From IMG/VR virus record IMGVR_UViG_3300007609_001079, positions 1 to 64,000 of that record: a stretch of 64,000 nucleotides of DNA, one strand, 5' to 3'. The notes beneath the pieces were generated by a model. That model did no database searches. It was not told where the DNA came from and saw only the letters and a list, made by a program, of their open reading frames with translations. This document shows positions 43,201-51,526 of this stretch, piece after piece (positions within the stretch are counted from its first letter, which is position 1; every line of letters starts with the position of its first letter). The position numbers and the translations under genes are program-made. The DNA is from a virus.

Positions 43201-46033
43201 TTTTATTAGATGAACTTCCTTCATATTGTTCTTTAACAACAACAATTGAATTACTAAAAGAACCTGTTTGTTCGCCTGTTGATTTAGCAACTACACTTTG
43301 GTCTTTATTACTTGTTTCAATTGAAAGAAGTGGTGCAGCTATTTTTGATTTAGAATAATTTACCTTTTTGGTAAAATCTATTTCAGTTGCATTATCACCA
43401 GCTTTATATCTTATTAAAAGTGTTAAATCTCCACTATCTCCACTCATCGCAGAAATACCATATGAGTTGGAATCTGGGTTAGGGTCATTTGGAGTTACAC
43501 CTGATGATGGGGTTACTGAAACTATATCAAAGGTATTTTTAGTTCCCAATCCTTCACTATGTGAAATAACATTCGAACCAATTCTAACATCAACTGTACC
43601 ATCACCATTATCAAATTCAGTAGAAGTTACATTACCAATTGAATCGGATTTGAATGAGGTATTTTCTGTTGAAAGAACCACCGAGACCCCATCAAAGTTT
43701 ATTACTTTTGAAATGGTAATTTCATCAGATTGTTCTACTCCAAAAACATCCGAGCCAGTAAATTCATATGTAATTTCATCAAAGTTATTTTCTGCAAATG
43801 ATGCAGAAAATTGTAACGCAGATAAGGTATATGTAGTTACACCACTTTCAGTAGAAACCTCAACTAAATCAGGTCCATTTACATTACTTTTATTAATAGT
43901 AATTGGAGTATCAATTGATGCTAAGTTTTTCCTTTGTGCACGAATTGTGATACTCTGTCCACTTGGTTTTGGTGAAAGTGTTGTTGGTTCGTAAATAAAT
44001 TGATTTGCGTTTGAACTAACTAAAAGAGTGGGTGCATTTTCACCATCTTCCAAACGATATATTGTTTCAAATTCTTCAAGTTCCTCAATCGATGCAGTAT
44101 AGATTATAGAGAATACTTCTGGTTTAGGGTCTACACCACCCCACGTTCCTTCAAATGAACCAATAGTAACCAACCCACCATTATTACTTGGATTGGTTAA
44201 ACCACCAGGATATGATACCCAATCCGTTGGTTCGATGTAAACACCATCTTCATCAAATGCACTCGAGAAATATGCAACTGAACCTGTTAAATTTTGGATA
44301 GTAGTTTTAAATTGTATTTGTTGTGATGTAGGACTTGCCGAACCACTTATATATCTAAATGCATTTCTATCCGATTCAAAGGTTAATAATTTTGAAGTTG
44401 TATTAAAATCGTTACCACCATTGAAAGTTTTGGTTGCAACTACATTGACTGGAATGTAATTATTATTTATATCGTAAAACTCGAATCGGAAATCAAATGT
44501 TTCACTTGCAAGTTTTCTTGGTATATCTTGGATTAAGGTAAATTCATCAGGTGAGAATGATGTATCTTGTGCATTCTTTAAAGATACATTTGAGATATAC
44601 CAATCATCTCCTTTGAATTCAAATACCAATTTAGCATCAACATTTTGTTGTGCTATAATATTTTCACTAATAGATTTACGAACCACATAGGAACCATCCG
44701 GAGTAACATCTACAAACGATTGAGTAAATGGACTACCATTATCATATGCTCCACTAAAATAAGCTTTAAGATATTTATCATCTGATATGGACCCACTTAA
44801 TAAAGTTCTAAAGTTTAAAGTGTATTCAACATCTTTAGAAATAGAAAAAGATTGTGAAGTGATTAACTGTTGAATACCACTACCATTATAATCTATTTTA
44901 ACTGCTTGAGATAAAACAGAAGAATCTATTTCAGTTGGGTGGTCTATACTTGTGGTAACCCAATATCTTTCTAAATTAGTTTGGTCAAATCTACCATAAG
45001 ATAATTCAGTATTTTCGGTAGTGGTTATATCACGAAGTAATTCCGTTGATTCTAATCTTGATTCTTGTACAAATTGAAAATCATTTGCAGAACTTCTTGA
45101 TTTACGAAATACCTTAACCCTTGCAACATCACCAACAAAAGTTTTTAATTGAGTAATATCTATTTTAGCAAATGAACCAGTAAGCGCAGATTCTCCAATA
45201 GTTTCACGTTGGAAATCGGTATAAGTAACTGAATATGATTGTGATGTAAAATTATCAACTATATTATTATCGTTGGTATATGGTATATTTACTAAAAGTT
45301 CTCTATCATTAAGAACCTCAATTATATTCGAGGAATATGTAGAACCATCAACATTTACATCGATTGTATTTTCATCAACATCAATATCCCATGTACCCGA
45401 ACTTTTAATTAATTTATAGAAAGTACCCCCACGATAGTTTGTTAAATCGGTTCCTGCGTTTGGTAGTTGAGCAACACCACTAACTTCACCCGTATCAGTA
45501 ACTTGATTAACACTTTTAGTAAAAATAGGTTTTACAAGTTCATCTATGGATACTAATGGTCTTTTGTAAAACCTAACAATAGTTTCGTTGGCAAGGTTTT
45601 TATTTATCTTAAATGTCCTCTCCCACTTAACATTGTAGATACCCCTCCATTCTTCTGGCACGGGTAGTGTTTCACCATTAGGACCTATATAATTTTTTAA
45701 CTCACCAAGAATGGTGATTTTACCTAAGCCTATTGGAGTATCATCATAAACATGAACTGATACTAATTTTGAAGTTCCCTCATAGTATTCGGGTATACCA
45801 TCACCTGGTTCAAAATATACAGGATTTCCTTCAACATCTAATACTTCAATTTTTACCTCAGTAGTTTCTTTTAAAAACTCAGAACCTTCAATTAAAAACC
45901 CATTTTTACCACCAGTATATTGTTCAGTAAATTCAGAAATCCTAAAGTAATCTGAATTAGGATTTTCATCTACCAAAAAAGTTTGGAAATTGGAAAGGTT
46001 TTGAAAGGGTGAAAAAGATTTTATTATTGCCAT
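40214..46033 (-). CDS. Long tail-fibre protein with C-terminal peptidase S74 (intramolecular chaperone) domain
   Basis: A 1939-residue fibre. The longest frame begins at 46069, but ATG at 46031-46033 (MAIIKSFSPFQNL) has GGAG 8 bases upstream and a TATATTTATA box 20 bases upstream. The middle contains many Ig-like beta repeats, then a collar-like shaft (GPWNSSRTYQYDISNGRRD, FLVA-type segments, glycine-rich FIGRDGDGEYKMSL, then ANITGANITGGVINGTTFVG). The last 110 residues form the S74 chaperone: SSDKRLKDNIIPI (self-cleavage serine-lysine dyad region), YEFDWRP, HDVGVIAQEI, then a terminal coiled coil. S74 domains trimerise the fibre and release themselves. Host recognition is the expected role. 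Confidence 0.88.
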   Translation of the reverse strand: MAIIKSFSPFQNLSNFQTFLVDENPNSDYFRISEFTEQYTGGKNGFLIEGSEFLKETTEVKIEVLDVEGNPVYFEPGDGIPEYYEGTSKLVSVHVYDDTPIGLGKITILGELKNYIGPNGETLPVPEEWRGIYNVKWERTFKINKNLANETIVRFYKRPLVSIDELVKPIFTKSVNQVTDTGEVSGVAQLPNAGTDLTNYRGGTFYKLIKSSGTWDIDVDENTIDVNVDGSTYSSNIIEVLNDRELLVNIPYTNDNNIVDNFTSQSYSVTYTDFQRETIGESALTGSFAKIDITQLKTFVGDVARVKVFRKSRSSANDFQFVQESRLESTELLRDITTTENTELSYGRFDQTNLERYWVTTSIDHPTEIDSSVLSQAVKIDYNGSGIQQLITSQSFSISKDVEYTLNFRTLLSGSISDDKYLKAYFSGAYDNGSPFTQSFVDVTPDGSYVVRKSISENIIAQQNVDAKLVFEFKGDDWYISNVSLKNAQDTSFSPDEFTLIQDIPRKLASETFDFRFEFYDINNNYIPVNVVATKTFNGGNDFNTTSKLLTFESDRNAFRYISGSASPTSQQIQFKTTIQNLTGSVAYFSSAFDEDGVYIEPTDWVSYPGGLTNPSNNGGLVTIGSFEGTWGGVDPKPEVFSIIYTASIEELEEFETIYRLEDGENAPTLLVSSNANQFIYEPTTLSPKPSGQSITIRAQRKNLASIDTPITINKSNVNGPDLVEVSTESGVTTYTLSALQFSASFAENNFDEITYEFTGSDVFGVEQSDEITISKVINFDGVSVVLSTENTSFKSDSIGNVTSTEFDNGDGTVDVRIGSNVISHSEGLGTKNTFDIVSVTPSSGVTPNDPNPDSNSYGISAMSGDSGDLTLLIRYKAGDNATEIDFTKKVNYSKSKIAAPLLSIETSNKDQSVVAKSTGEQTGSFSNSIVVVKEQYEGSSSNKTITNLDAISSDISSIVTDELSGTITLSGRTLGDNIDSTTVAISATVEDSEGTPRTITDTIALSKVKKAAPNVLVTVSPQSQTIDFGSTPSEINISVKEGTTNYTYLNSGAPSEYQFTIESLSSEFSVSSLGVITADTSPSTTVSGTATINYVNSEGTSDSEDISFTIGVAKQGVDGLGAVTIELNPPSQEVSVDVNDIISDTNTFSVQVYDSLGLYTYDATLSTNGTFKITNLTDSNGDGTSSNSDGTITAAKPASVLGNLITFDVTYKDRDGNESDAIEKTHSIRVIAEGSTGPGIVFTGPWNSSRTYQYDISNGRRDAVLYDGRYYATLQSNTNQVPTSGGNTFWQDLGTEDFFVAAKIAIFDESFVRNTLNIGSNNSGALSSANITLYGGDNFPYFSLGQSNTQGNQGYSVGDGIFIGRDGDGEYKMSLENGNTNYLKWTGTTLEIKGNISATTGTISDTVTIGGTTAGNLLGPGDAAGDVNSNTTTIQGNKIRTGNIQSNSYSGVTDGSNFSTNGTNFDLTGGTITTPSFRIDSSGDAFFAGNISAGANITGANITGGVINGTTFVGAEGTFSGEITSTLGNIGGWIITSDKIYKPNQIVLNAARPAIEIQDGTTIRVDLNSSANLSALGATTAGSVNVPEGTVYDGDTRFSQFSNQTTFTGTLEDSYDAGTISTSGLSGQTLTFAYDSIDNQDNSYPSNDASLSANIVLEIPGQNPSSYYMTVGNAQISCTIYLQLIDSGGNVAAQHVQSVFNGVALDLVGSTQSEVTTRNFVTIPSSRGPQATTFNANGGTYTVRSKVLVTYNIPIYSSIFLPNGYFADLTIEGRGAGYSNVRVFKEVSVTEINGGGLQVVRTTTEYVRMDRQASGTMVEVGGNITATGNITAYYSSDKRLKDNIIPINNPFDKINKIGGYEFDWRPEYEKIHNSKGHDVGVIAQEIKENMPELVGDMYGGYMGVKYEKLTVYLLEAVKNLNNRLIELEEENKNLKKDK

Positions 46034-46053
46034 TGAGTATTCTCCATATACAC

Positions 46054-46063
46054 TATAAATATA
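46054..46063 (-). promoter_or_regulatory. Late-type promoter box TATATTTATA for the S74 fibre gene
   Basis: Exact decamer on the minus strand, 20 bases before the ATG at 46033 and just upstream of GGAG. A second copy on the opposite strand lies 18 bases away (46082-46091), giving a divergent pair. Confidence 0.7.
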
Positions 46064-46081
46064 CCTCAAAAAAAGTTATAA

Positions 46082-46091
46082 TATATTTATA
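46082..46091 (+). promoter_or_regulatory. Late-type promoter box TATATTTATA on the plus strand
   Basis: Exact decamer on the plus strand, 26 bases before the ATG of the only plus-strand gene. It mirrors the minus-strand copies in orientation relative to its gene, which is the best single argument that the motif is directional and not just AT-rich spacer. Confidence 0.65.
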
Positions 46092-46117
46092 CATAGAAAT
46101 ACATAGAAAGTTATAGA

Positions 46118-46276
46118 ATGAGAAAATATACTACAATACAGATACAAAAAGAAACCCATGAACTCTTACAAGAATATTGTAAGGAACATGGGTATAAATT
46201 AAGCGGATTGGTAGAATCGTTAATTAAACAAAGATGTACTCAATCTCGTAATGTTCTTCCGGTCACTAAAACTTAA
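46118..46276 (+). CDS. Small ribbon-helix-helix-like (CopG/Arc type) DNA-binding protein
   Basis: A 52-residue plus-strand protein, too short for usual callers: MRKYTTIQIQKETHELLQEY then CKEHGYKLSGLVESLIKQRC. The pattern of a short N-terminal strand (YTTIQIQKET), helix (THELLQEYCKEHG) and second helix (LSGLVESLIKQR) is that of ribbon-helix-helix repressors. It has its own promoter-like box 26 bases upstream. Its 3-prime end runs 11 bases into the 3-prime end of the convergent nuclease gene. As the only plus-strand gene and a likely DNA-binding protein placed between early-type and late-type blocks, it could be a transcription regulator; this is inference. Confidence 0.72.
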   Translation: MRKYTTIQIQKETHELLQEYCKEHGYKLSGLVESLIKQRCTQSRNVLPVTKT

Positions 46277-49200
46277 CATGAGAGAAACCTTCTACTTTTT
46301 TAATTTCAATTAAATTATCTACCACATCTCGCATGGAATCGATATGGGAGATAATCATGACGAAATCAAACTGTGTTTTAAGGTAGGTAAACAGCATAAA
46401 GAGTGATTGTAGGTTCTCACTATCTAAAGTTCCAAATCCTTCATCTATCACGAGAAAATTAGGTCGTGGTAGGTTACATACGTTGATTAGAGCAACTCTA
46501 ATCGCAAGACCACTAATAAACCTCTCCATACCACTACACATTTCTAAACTCCATCTCTGGTCTCCATATACAAGGTAGGCGTTGATATTCTTACCATCAA
46601 TCTCTAACTGCATTCCAAAATCAACAATCTGACCTAAGATGTTATTTACCTCACCTTCAATCATTGGAAGTGATTTCTCAATGAGTTCATAACTCACACC
46701 ATCTTTAGAAAGAGCGTTTAGATAATAATCAAATAATTTAGATTGTTGTTCTAAATCCTTTACTTCACTAATTCGTTCTTGTATAGATTCTTTTTGATTT
46801 TGTAATGCAGATACTTTACCATTTAAAGTTAGAATATCTTTATTAACCTTTTTTAAATCATTTTTAACAATATCTAATTTTGAACGAACTTCTGAAATTT
46901 GACTTCTAATTTCTTTATTTTGTTTTATTTGTTCTTCGTTCTTATAATATTCTTCAATTAGTTGTTTTTGTTGTACAACTTGAGTATCTAAACGAATTTC
47001 TTCGGTTTCGGTTGTTGATAACTTGTTGATAAGTTGTGAGATTTCCCTATCTAATTTATCCTCCTTTTCCTTGACTTCCTTATACTTAACATACTCATCC
47101 TCGATATCTTTAAGTTCTTGTAATGATTGAGAAATTATTTGAATTCCCTCGTTGAATTTAACCAAGTGTAATTCACCATCTTGGATTTGAGAATCTACAC
47201 TTGCCTTTTGTTCTAATATAGTTTGAGAGTTATCCATACACACATCACAATTTTCATTGTATCTGTGTTTATCCAAATGTTCTTTCCTTTCTCTTAGGGA
47301 TTCTAATTTAATTTGAATTTTATCTACTTCGGATTCTGCCCTTTGAAGTTTTGTTTTTCCTTCTTGGATTTTTTGAATACCATTTTCTAACTTTTCCTCA
47401 TCATATGTATCTAAAATTTCTTCCAACGTAAGCTGTAATTCTTCTCTATGAGTTATAAGTTCTTGAGTAGAACTCTTTTTGGTTTTTACCTCATCTAATT
47501 TAGATTCTAATATCTTCAATCGAGATTCCAATTCCTCAATAGATACACCACTATCTGCGTTTAATTTTACTATTTTAGAATTTAAGTAAATGATTTGTTT
47601 ATTTAATCCATCTTCTTCAGTTGTTAATGATGATTGATTAATTTCTAAAAGGTTGTATTCAGATTTATCAGTTTTTAATTGTGTATCGATATTAGCCAAC
47701 TTTGTCGTAAAATCATCGGACTTGAATTTTCTGATAAGTGTTGCATTATCTCTATTCTCATCTGATGCCTTTTGGTATAATTTATCAAAGATATCTACAC
47801 CAATAAATTGAGAAAGTATTTCTTTTCTTTCTGATTGTGATTTATCAATAAAGAGTGCATTGTTTCCTTGTAAAGATAAGGTAGTTAAAACAAAATCTTC
47901 AAACTTACCTAAATACTTTTCAATATTCTGATTGGTTTCTCTCCTTTGTTCTCCATTGAGTGAAGTTATAACACCTCCACTTTCAGACCAGAAATTTACA
48001 TCTACTTTTACTGCTGTTTTCTTTCTAACATACTTAGCAGTTCGTTCAATGAAGTAATCTACCCCATCAATTTCAAAGTTAAATTTACAATAGAATTTAT
48101 CTGAACGATTATTTAAGATATTCTTTGCAACATTAGTTTTAGATGTTTTATCATAAATTACAAACGATAATGCATCGAATAAAGAAGATTTACCACTTGC
48201 GTTCGGAGCAAAAATTCCAACGATTCCTTGTGCATTATCAAACTTTATTTTGTTTCCTTCACCATATGAGAACATATTAGAAAACTCTAAAGTTTTTGGT
48301 GTCCAAAGAATATTACCCATTGAATCTGAATCATCAATTTGAGTATTTAAATCTTTATTAATATCTGTTATTTTATCTAATTCACCTTCTTCTAACAAAT
48401 ATTGTCTTTCTAAGTAATCACGAATTAATTGGTTTTGAAAAGTTTCATCTTTTACGTTACCAACGATGTTTTTGTTTACCTTTTGGTTTGTTTTTAACTG
48501 ACCTATTGTATCTGTTCTTGTTACTGTAACCTCTGCAACCTTGAATAGTTTTTTCAATTCGGTGATACGAAGTTTCATATCACTTGGTTCGGTATTGGTA
48601 AATCTCAATCTTAAACGAGGATACTTTGGAAGTTTAGTATCAACTTCATCGTAAACCCATTGTGGAATTTGACCATCAATTACATCGACAGTTAAGAACC
48701 CATAATCATTATGAATATGATGTTCGGTGAAAGTACGAGTAGGTACATCCCACAATAAGTAACCATGATTTTCTAATAGTTCACCATGATTCTGTTGAAC
48801 CATAGAACCTGCATAAGCAACCCACTCATAACCTTCACCGAAAGTTTGTCTTTTGTGAATATCACCTAACATTGCCATATCGAACCCATCAAACATATCT
48901 ACTTGGAATGAGTTTGAAGAGACAGTATAACCAATATCAGTTTGTGCTTTGTTTACAGGTCCATGGAATAAAACAATTTTATTTTCACCTTCTACATCTT
49001 TACCTTTAGGCCAGTTTTCCTTATCATCTAAGATAGAATAAACCACAAAGGTAAGGTTGTGTATGTTATACACTCCAGTATCCCTTAGATAGTGGATACG
49101 TGAGTTGTTGAGGTTTTCAACAATAGGTGTAAGAACATCTAACCTATGATTGTTATTTAAATTACAATCGTGATTACCTGTGATTAAGATAGTTTCTCGT

Positions 49201-49424
49201 AATTTCGCACACTCGGTTAAGAACCATGAGATTTCTTGAACCAACTCGGGACTCATCTCGGTTTTTGCGTGAGCAATATCTCCTGCTAAATAAATAACAG
49301 AATCTTCAATTGCATCTTGTTTAACTTGATTTAAGAATTTTTCGAATACCAACCGATATTCTCTGTGTCTTTGGAGATTTCTAATGTGTAAATCTGCCAA
49401 ATGATAAATCTTGTTTATTATCAT
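46266..49424 (-). CDS. Fused Mre11-Rad50-type (SbcD-SbcC, T4 gp47-gp46) nuclease/ATPase
   Basis: A 1052-residue single polypeptide joining two proteins that are separate in T4. Residues 1-330 are a metallophosphoesterase: HLADLHIRN, YLAGDIAHA and ITGNHDCN are the metal-binding motifs. From about 375 is the Rad50 ATPase: FAPNASGKSS (Walker A, about residue 406), a long coiled coil, the zinc-hook CDVC near 725, more coiled coil, CSGMERFISGLAIR (signature motif region) and FLVIDEGFGTLD (Walker B, about 988). It would process DNA ends for recombination-dependent replication, as gp46/gp47 do. ATGA overlap with the upstream gene. Family identity is firm; the fusion is notable. Confidence 0.93.
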   Translation of the reverse strand: MIINKIYHLADLHIRNLQRHREYRLVFEKFLNQVKQDAIEDSVIYLAGDIAHAKTEMSPELVQEISWFLTECAKLRETILITGNHDCNLNNNHRLDVLTPIVENLNNSRIHYLRDTGVYNIHNLTFVVYSILDDKENWPKGKDVEGENKIVLFHGPVNKAQTDIGYTVSSNSFQVDMFDGFDMAMLGDIHKRQTFGEGYEWVAYAGSMVQQNHGELLENHGYLLWDVPTRTFTEHHIHNDYGFLTVDVIDGQIPQWVYDEVDTKLPKYPRLRLRFTNTEPSDMKLRITELKKLFKVAEVTVTRTDTIGQLKTNQKVNKNIVGNVKDETFQNQLIRDYLERQYLLEEGELDKITDINKDLNTQIDDSDSMGNILWTPKTLEFSNMFSYGEGNKIKFDNAQGIVGIFAPNASGKSSLFDALSFVIYDKTSKTNVAKNILNNRSDKFYCKFNFEIDGVDYFIERTAKYVRKKTAVKVDVNFWSESGGVITSLNGEQRRETNQNIEKYLGKFEDFVLTTLSLQGNNALFIDKSQSERKEILSQFIGVDIFDKLYQKASDENRDNATLIRKFKSDDFTTKLANIDTQLKTDKSEYNLLEINQSSLTTEEDGLNKQIIYLNSKIVKLNADSGVSIEELESRLKILESKLDEVKTKKSSTQELITHREELQLTLEEILDTYDEEKLENGIQKIQEGKTKLQRAESEVDKIQIKLESLRERKEHLDKHRYNENCDVCMDNSQTILEQKASVDSQIQDGELHLVKFNEGIQIISQSLQELKDIEDEYVKYKEVKEKEDKLDREISQLINKLSTTETEEIRLDTQVVQQKQLIEEYYKNEEQIKQNKEIRSQISEVRSKLDIVKNDLKKVNKDILTLNGKVSALQNQKESIQERISEVKDLEQQSKLFDYYLNALSKDGVSYELIEKSLPMIEGEVNNILGQIVDFGMQLEIDGKNINAYLVYGDQRWSLEMCSGMERFISGLAIRVALINVCNLPRPNFLVIDEGFGTLDSENLQSLFMLFTYLKTQFDFVMIISHIDSMRDVVDNLIEIKKVEGFSHVKF

Positions 49425-50200
49425 ATAATCTTGTTTGTGTTGATGAAATTGAATAGTTCATCTGCTATTAATTTATAACCTTCTTTATTTGGATGTTGAG
49501 TTGCACGGGTATCATATTTTTCTAAGTGCTCCCATATATCTATTCTATTTAATTTATTTAACAAATCCCTAAAAGTATATTTTAATTCACCAAAAATAGG
49601 TTTAGTATCTATTAATTTAGTGTAATCATTCTTCAATGGTGGTTGTACCATATATTCAAAGGATTCACACATTATATATTTTATATCATACTCTTTAAAT
49701 AATTTTTGTAAAAAAATTATATAATTTTGATTTACTATATTATAGTAATCCTGTGTAAATAATTCGGTTACAAAGAATTTCTTATAATCGGATAGAAATT
49801 TATTAAATTGACTCGATACACCATGCTCATCATATGAGTTATAAAATCTATCAGGCGTTTCTAACAAATGCTTTACAGACCATGATACCCACTCACCTTG
49901 TGGTAAAAATGGAACATAATCTCTAAGAGATGATGAAAACATTATAGTAACAAAATCATCAGATGTAACATTACCATTTTCAATATCTTTGATAATATCA
50001 TTAAACATTTTTCTATTTGAATTACCACTAATACCTTTATTAAGTACTTTGGGTATATTCATTTTATCCGCCAATTTCTTTGGCCAGGCATGTTCATTTC
50101 TAAAATTTCTTTTATCGTTTGGAGATAGTGTATTTTCAATTAACACATCACTACCCTCACCTTCAGTCCAAGAACATCCATATGCAACTAATCTTTTCAT
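49421..50200 (-). CDS. SGNH-type hydrolase-like protein in the replication block
   Basis: A 259-residue protein with MKRLVAYGCSWTEGEG as block I (serine at residue 10) and TQHPNKEGYKLIADEL near the C-terminus in place of the D-x-x-H block, where a histidine (QHP) is present. FVTIMFSSSLRDYVP is the central segment. It is related in pattern to the tandem SGNH pair at 14.5-16.0 kb but is more divergent. It overlaps both neighbours by 4 bases (ATGA), between primase and the Mre11-Rad50 fusion. Its presence in a replication operon is odd; the role is unknown. Confidence 0.68.
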   Translation of the reverse strand: MKRLVAYGCSWTEGEGSDVLIENTLSPNDKRNFRNEHAWPKKLADKMNIPKVLNKGISGNSNRKMFNDIIKDIENGNVTSDDFVTIMFSSSLRDYVPFLPQGEWVSWSVKHLLETPDRFYNSYDEHGVSSQFNKFLSDYKKFFVTELFTQDYYNIVNQNYIIFLQKLFKEYDIKYIMCESFEYMVQPPLKNDYTKLIDTKPIFGELKYTFRDLLNKLNRIDIWEHLEKYDTRATQHPNKEGYKLIADELFNFINTNKII

Positions 50201-51138
50201 AAACTCATTAATTTCTGTGATATAATATCAGTAAAGTCTGTTTTCTTGGATTCTTTAAGAATAGAATTGATTTGGGAGAATCCCATCTCACCTGCATCCT
50301 TTTCTGATGGTACTATATTTTTGGTTTCTATTCCTTGATTTTGAAATTGTAATGTATAACGTAACGCCTGTTCTTGAGCATCTTCATCAAGTAAGATATT
50401 GATGTTCTTAACTCCTTGTTTATATATATTATCATTTAAATTTCTTGGTATAAATTTACCAAGTATAGGAATTGCGTTTCTCTTCACAGCCATCGCATCG
50501 AATACTCCCTCTACTATTGTAATTGGTTCCTTCCAATTTATTTGGTTCTCAAACATGATAATGTTTTTCGAAACCGGCGGGTTTTTATATTTAAATTTTT
50601 CCTCATCGAATACAGAACGTGCGATGAAGTAATTGAGTCTATTGTTAGAATCATAAGATGGAATAATAATACGACCGGAATAAAGACCAGTATCGCAATA
50701 TCCGATATTATATCTAATAATGTCCTCTTTAGTAATACCACGAGAATTCGCATATTGTTTTACCTTTCTGAACGTTGGGTTAAACCCCGTTGGTTCTTTT
50801 AGTAATGATTTAAATTCATTTGGTAACCTTAACTCAATCTTTTCTTCTTCGGTAGATGGAGTATATGTAACGTAATCATCCCCATAGATTTCAAAAATCT
50901 TTTTTAGTTTGTGGGAATCCGTATGTAACCTCCTTAATAGTGATTGAATTTTCTTTCCCTTTGAATCACAGACCCAACAATGCCATTGTTGAGTTTCAAG
51001 GTTTATTTGTAACTTCTTTTTGTGGTGATGACAGAATGGACAATGATGTGCCTGTTCATTTCCCTTCATGGAAGTACCAGTACCCAAAGTTTCATCAAGT
51101 ATGTTTATAACTGTTATTCTATCTCTATGTGAAAGCAT
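50197..51138 (-). CDS. DNA primase (T4 gp61 / DnaG-type zinc ribbon and Toprim)
   Basis: A 313-residue primase. The N-terminal zinc ribbon reads HHCPFCHHH...WHCWVCDSKG (C-x2-C or C-x2-H pairs around residues 33-60). SGRIIIPSYD and YFIARSVFD lead into the Toprim domain, where TIVEGVFDAMAV carries the catalytic glutamate and INILLDEDAQEQAL the acidic metal pair. It is close in length to T4 gp61 (342 residues). It lays RNA primers for lagging-strand synthesis with a helicase not in this window. A host-like promoter (TTTG-N20-TATATTTG) lies 20-50 bases upstream. Confidence 0.92.
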   Translation of the reverse strand: MLSHRDRITVINILDETLGTGTSMKGNEQAHHCPFCHHHKKKLQINLETQQWHCWVCDSKGKKIQSLLRRLHTDSHKLKKIFEIYGDDYVTYTPSTEEEKIELRLPNEFKSLLKEPTGFNPTFRKVKQYANSRGITKEDIIRYNIGYCDTGLYSGRIIIPSYDSNNRLNYFIARSVFDEEKFKYKNPPVSKNIIMFENQINWKEPITIVEGVFDAMAVKRNAIPILGKFIPRNLNDNIYKQGVKNINILLDEDAQEQALRYTLQFQNQGIETKNIVPSEKDAGEMGFSQINSILKESKKTDFTDIISQKLMSL

Positions 51139-51157
51139 ACTAATTTTTTATTTGATA

Positions 51158-51189
51158 CAAATATACGAAAAATATTTAATATATCCAAA
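51158..51189 (-). promoter_or_regulatory. Host-like (Bacteroidota-type) promoter before primase
   Basis: The coding strand carries TTTG (51186-51189), exactly 20 bases, then TATATTTG (51158-51165), matching the Bacteroidota consensus TTTG ... TAnnTTTG. It ends 20 bases before the primase ATG and partly overlaps the end of the preceding gene. Inferred from the consensus. Confidence 0.6.
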
Positions 51190-51468
51190 TTATACCATCG
51201 GAAATCCATTAACATTCACAGTTGAACGAAATGGTTTAGATTTTGGTTTTTGTTTTGTTTCTTTAATTCCTAATCGCATTTCTCTCATTTGATTTAGGAA
51301 TTGTTTTGCATTATCATTATATTTCCTTTTAACAAAAATGTTCATCATCCACTCCATTCTCTTATCAGCATCAGGATCTTTACCTTGTTTGATTAATTCG
51401 TGTTTCCACCAGGTGATGAGTTTAAGTAATACTGTTCTTTGTTTGTCTGAAAGTGGGTGATATGTCAT
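51190..51468 (-). CDS. Small hypothetical protein of the replication block
   Basis: A 92-residue basic protein: MTYHPLSDKQRTVLLKLITW, HELIKQGKDPDADKRMEW, then KRKYNDNAKQFLNQMREMRL and a basic tail ending in GFPMV. It appears all-helical and positively charged, consistent with nucleic-acid or protein binding. I do not recognise the family. A host-like promoter lies about 30 bases upstream, and the primase gene follows 51 bases later behind its own promoter, so this gene is likely expressed early. No zinc or enzyme motif is visible. Confidence 0.7.
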   Translation of the reverse strand: MTYHPLSDKQRTVLLKLITWWKHELIKQGKDPDADKRMEWMMNIFVKRKYNDNAKQFLNQMREMRLGIKETKQKPKSKPFRSTVNVNGFPMV

Positions 51469-51494
51469 AATTTTATATTTTATCTTTTACAAGA

Positions 51495-51526
51495 CTAATA
51501 TACGAAATTATTCTGTAATTTCCAAA
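51495..51526 (-). promoter_or_regulatory. Host-like promoter, TTTG-N20-TATATTAG
   Basis: The coding strand has TTTG (51523-51526), 20 bases, then TATATTAG (51495-51502), one mismatch from TAnnTTTG, 27 bases before the ATG at 51468. Sequence around the -7 box (TTTCGTATATT) is shared with the primase promoter. Confidence 0.55.

Noticed and set aside
43368-43994. A 208-residue plus-strand ORF inside the fibre gene
   Set aside because: It is the antisense shadow of the minus-strand fibre gene. It has no ribosome site, no promoter box and no recognisable domain.
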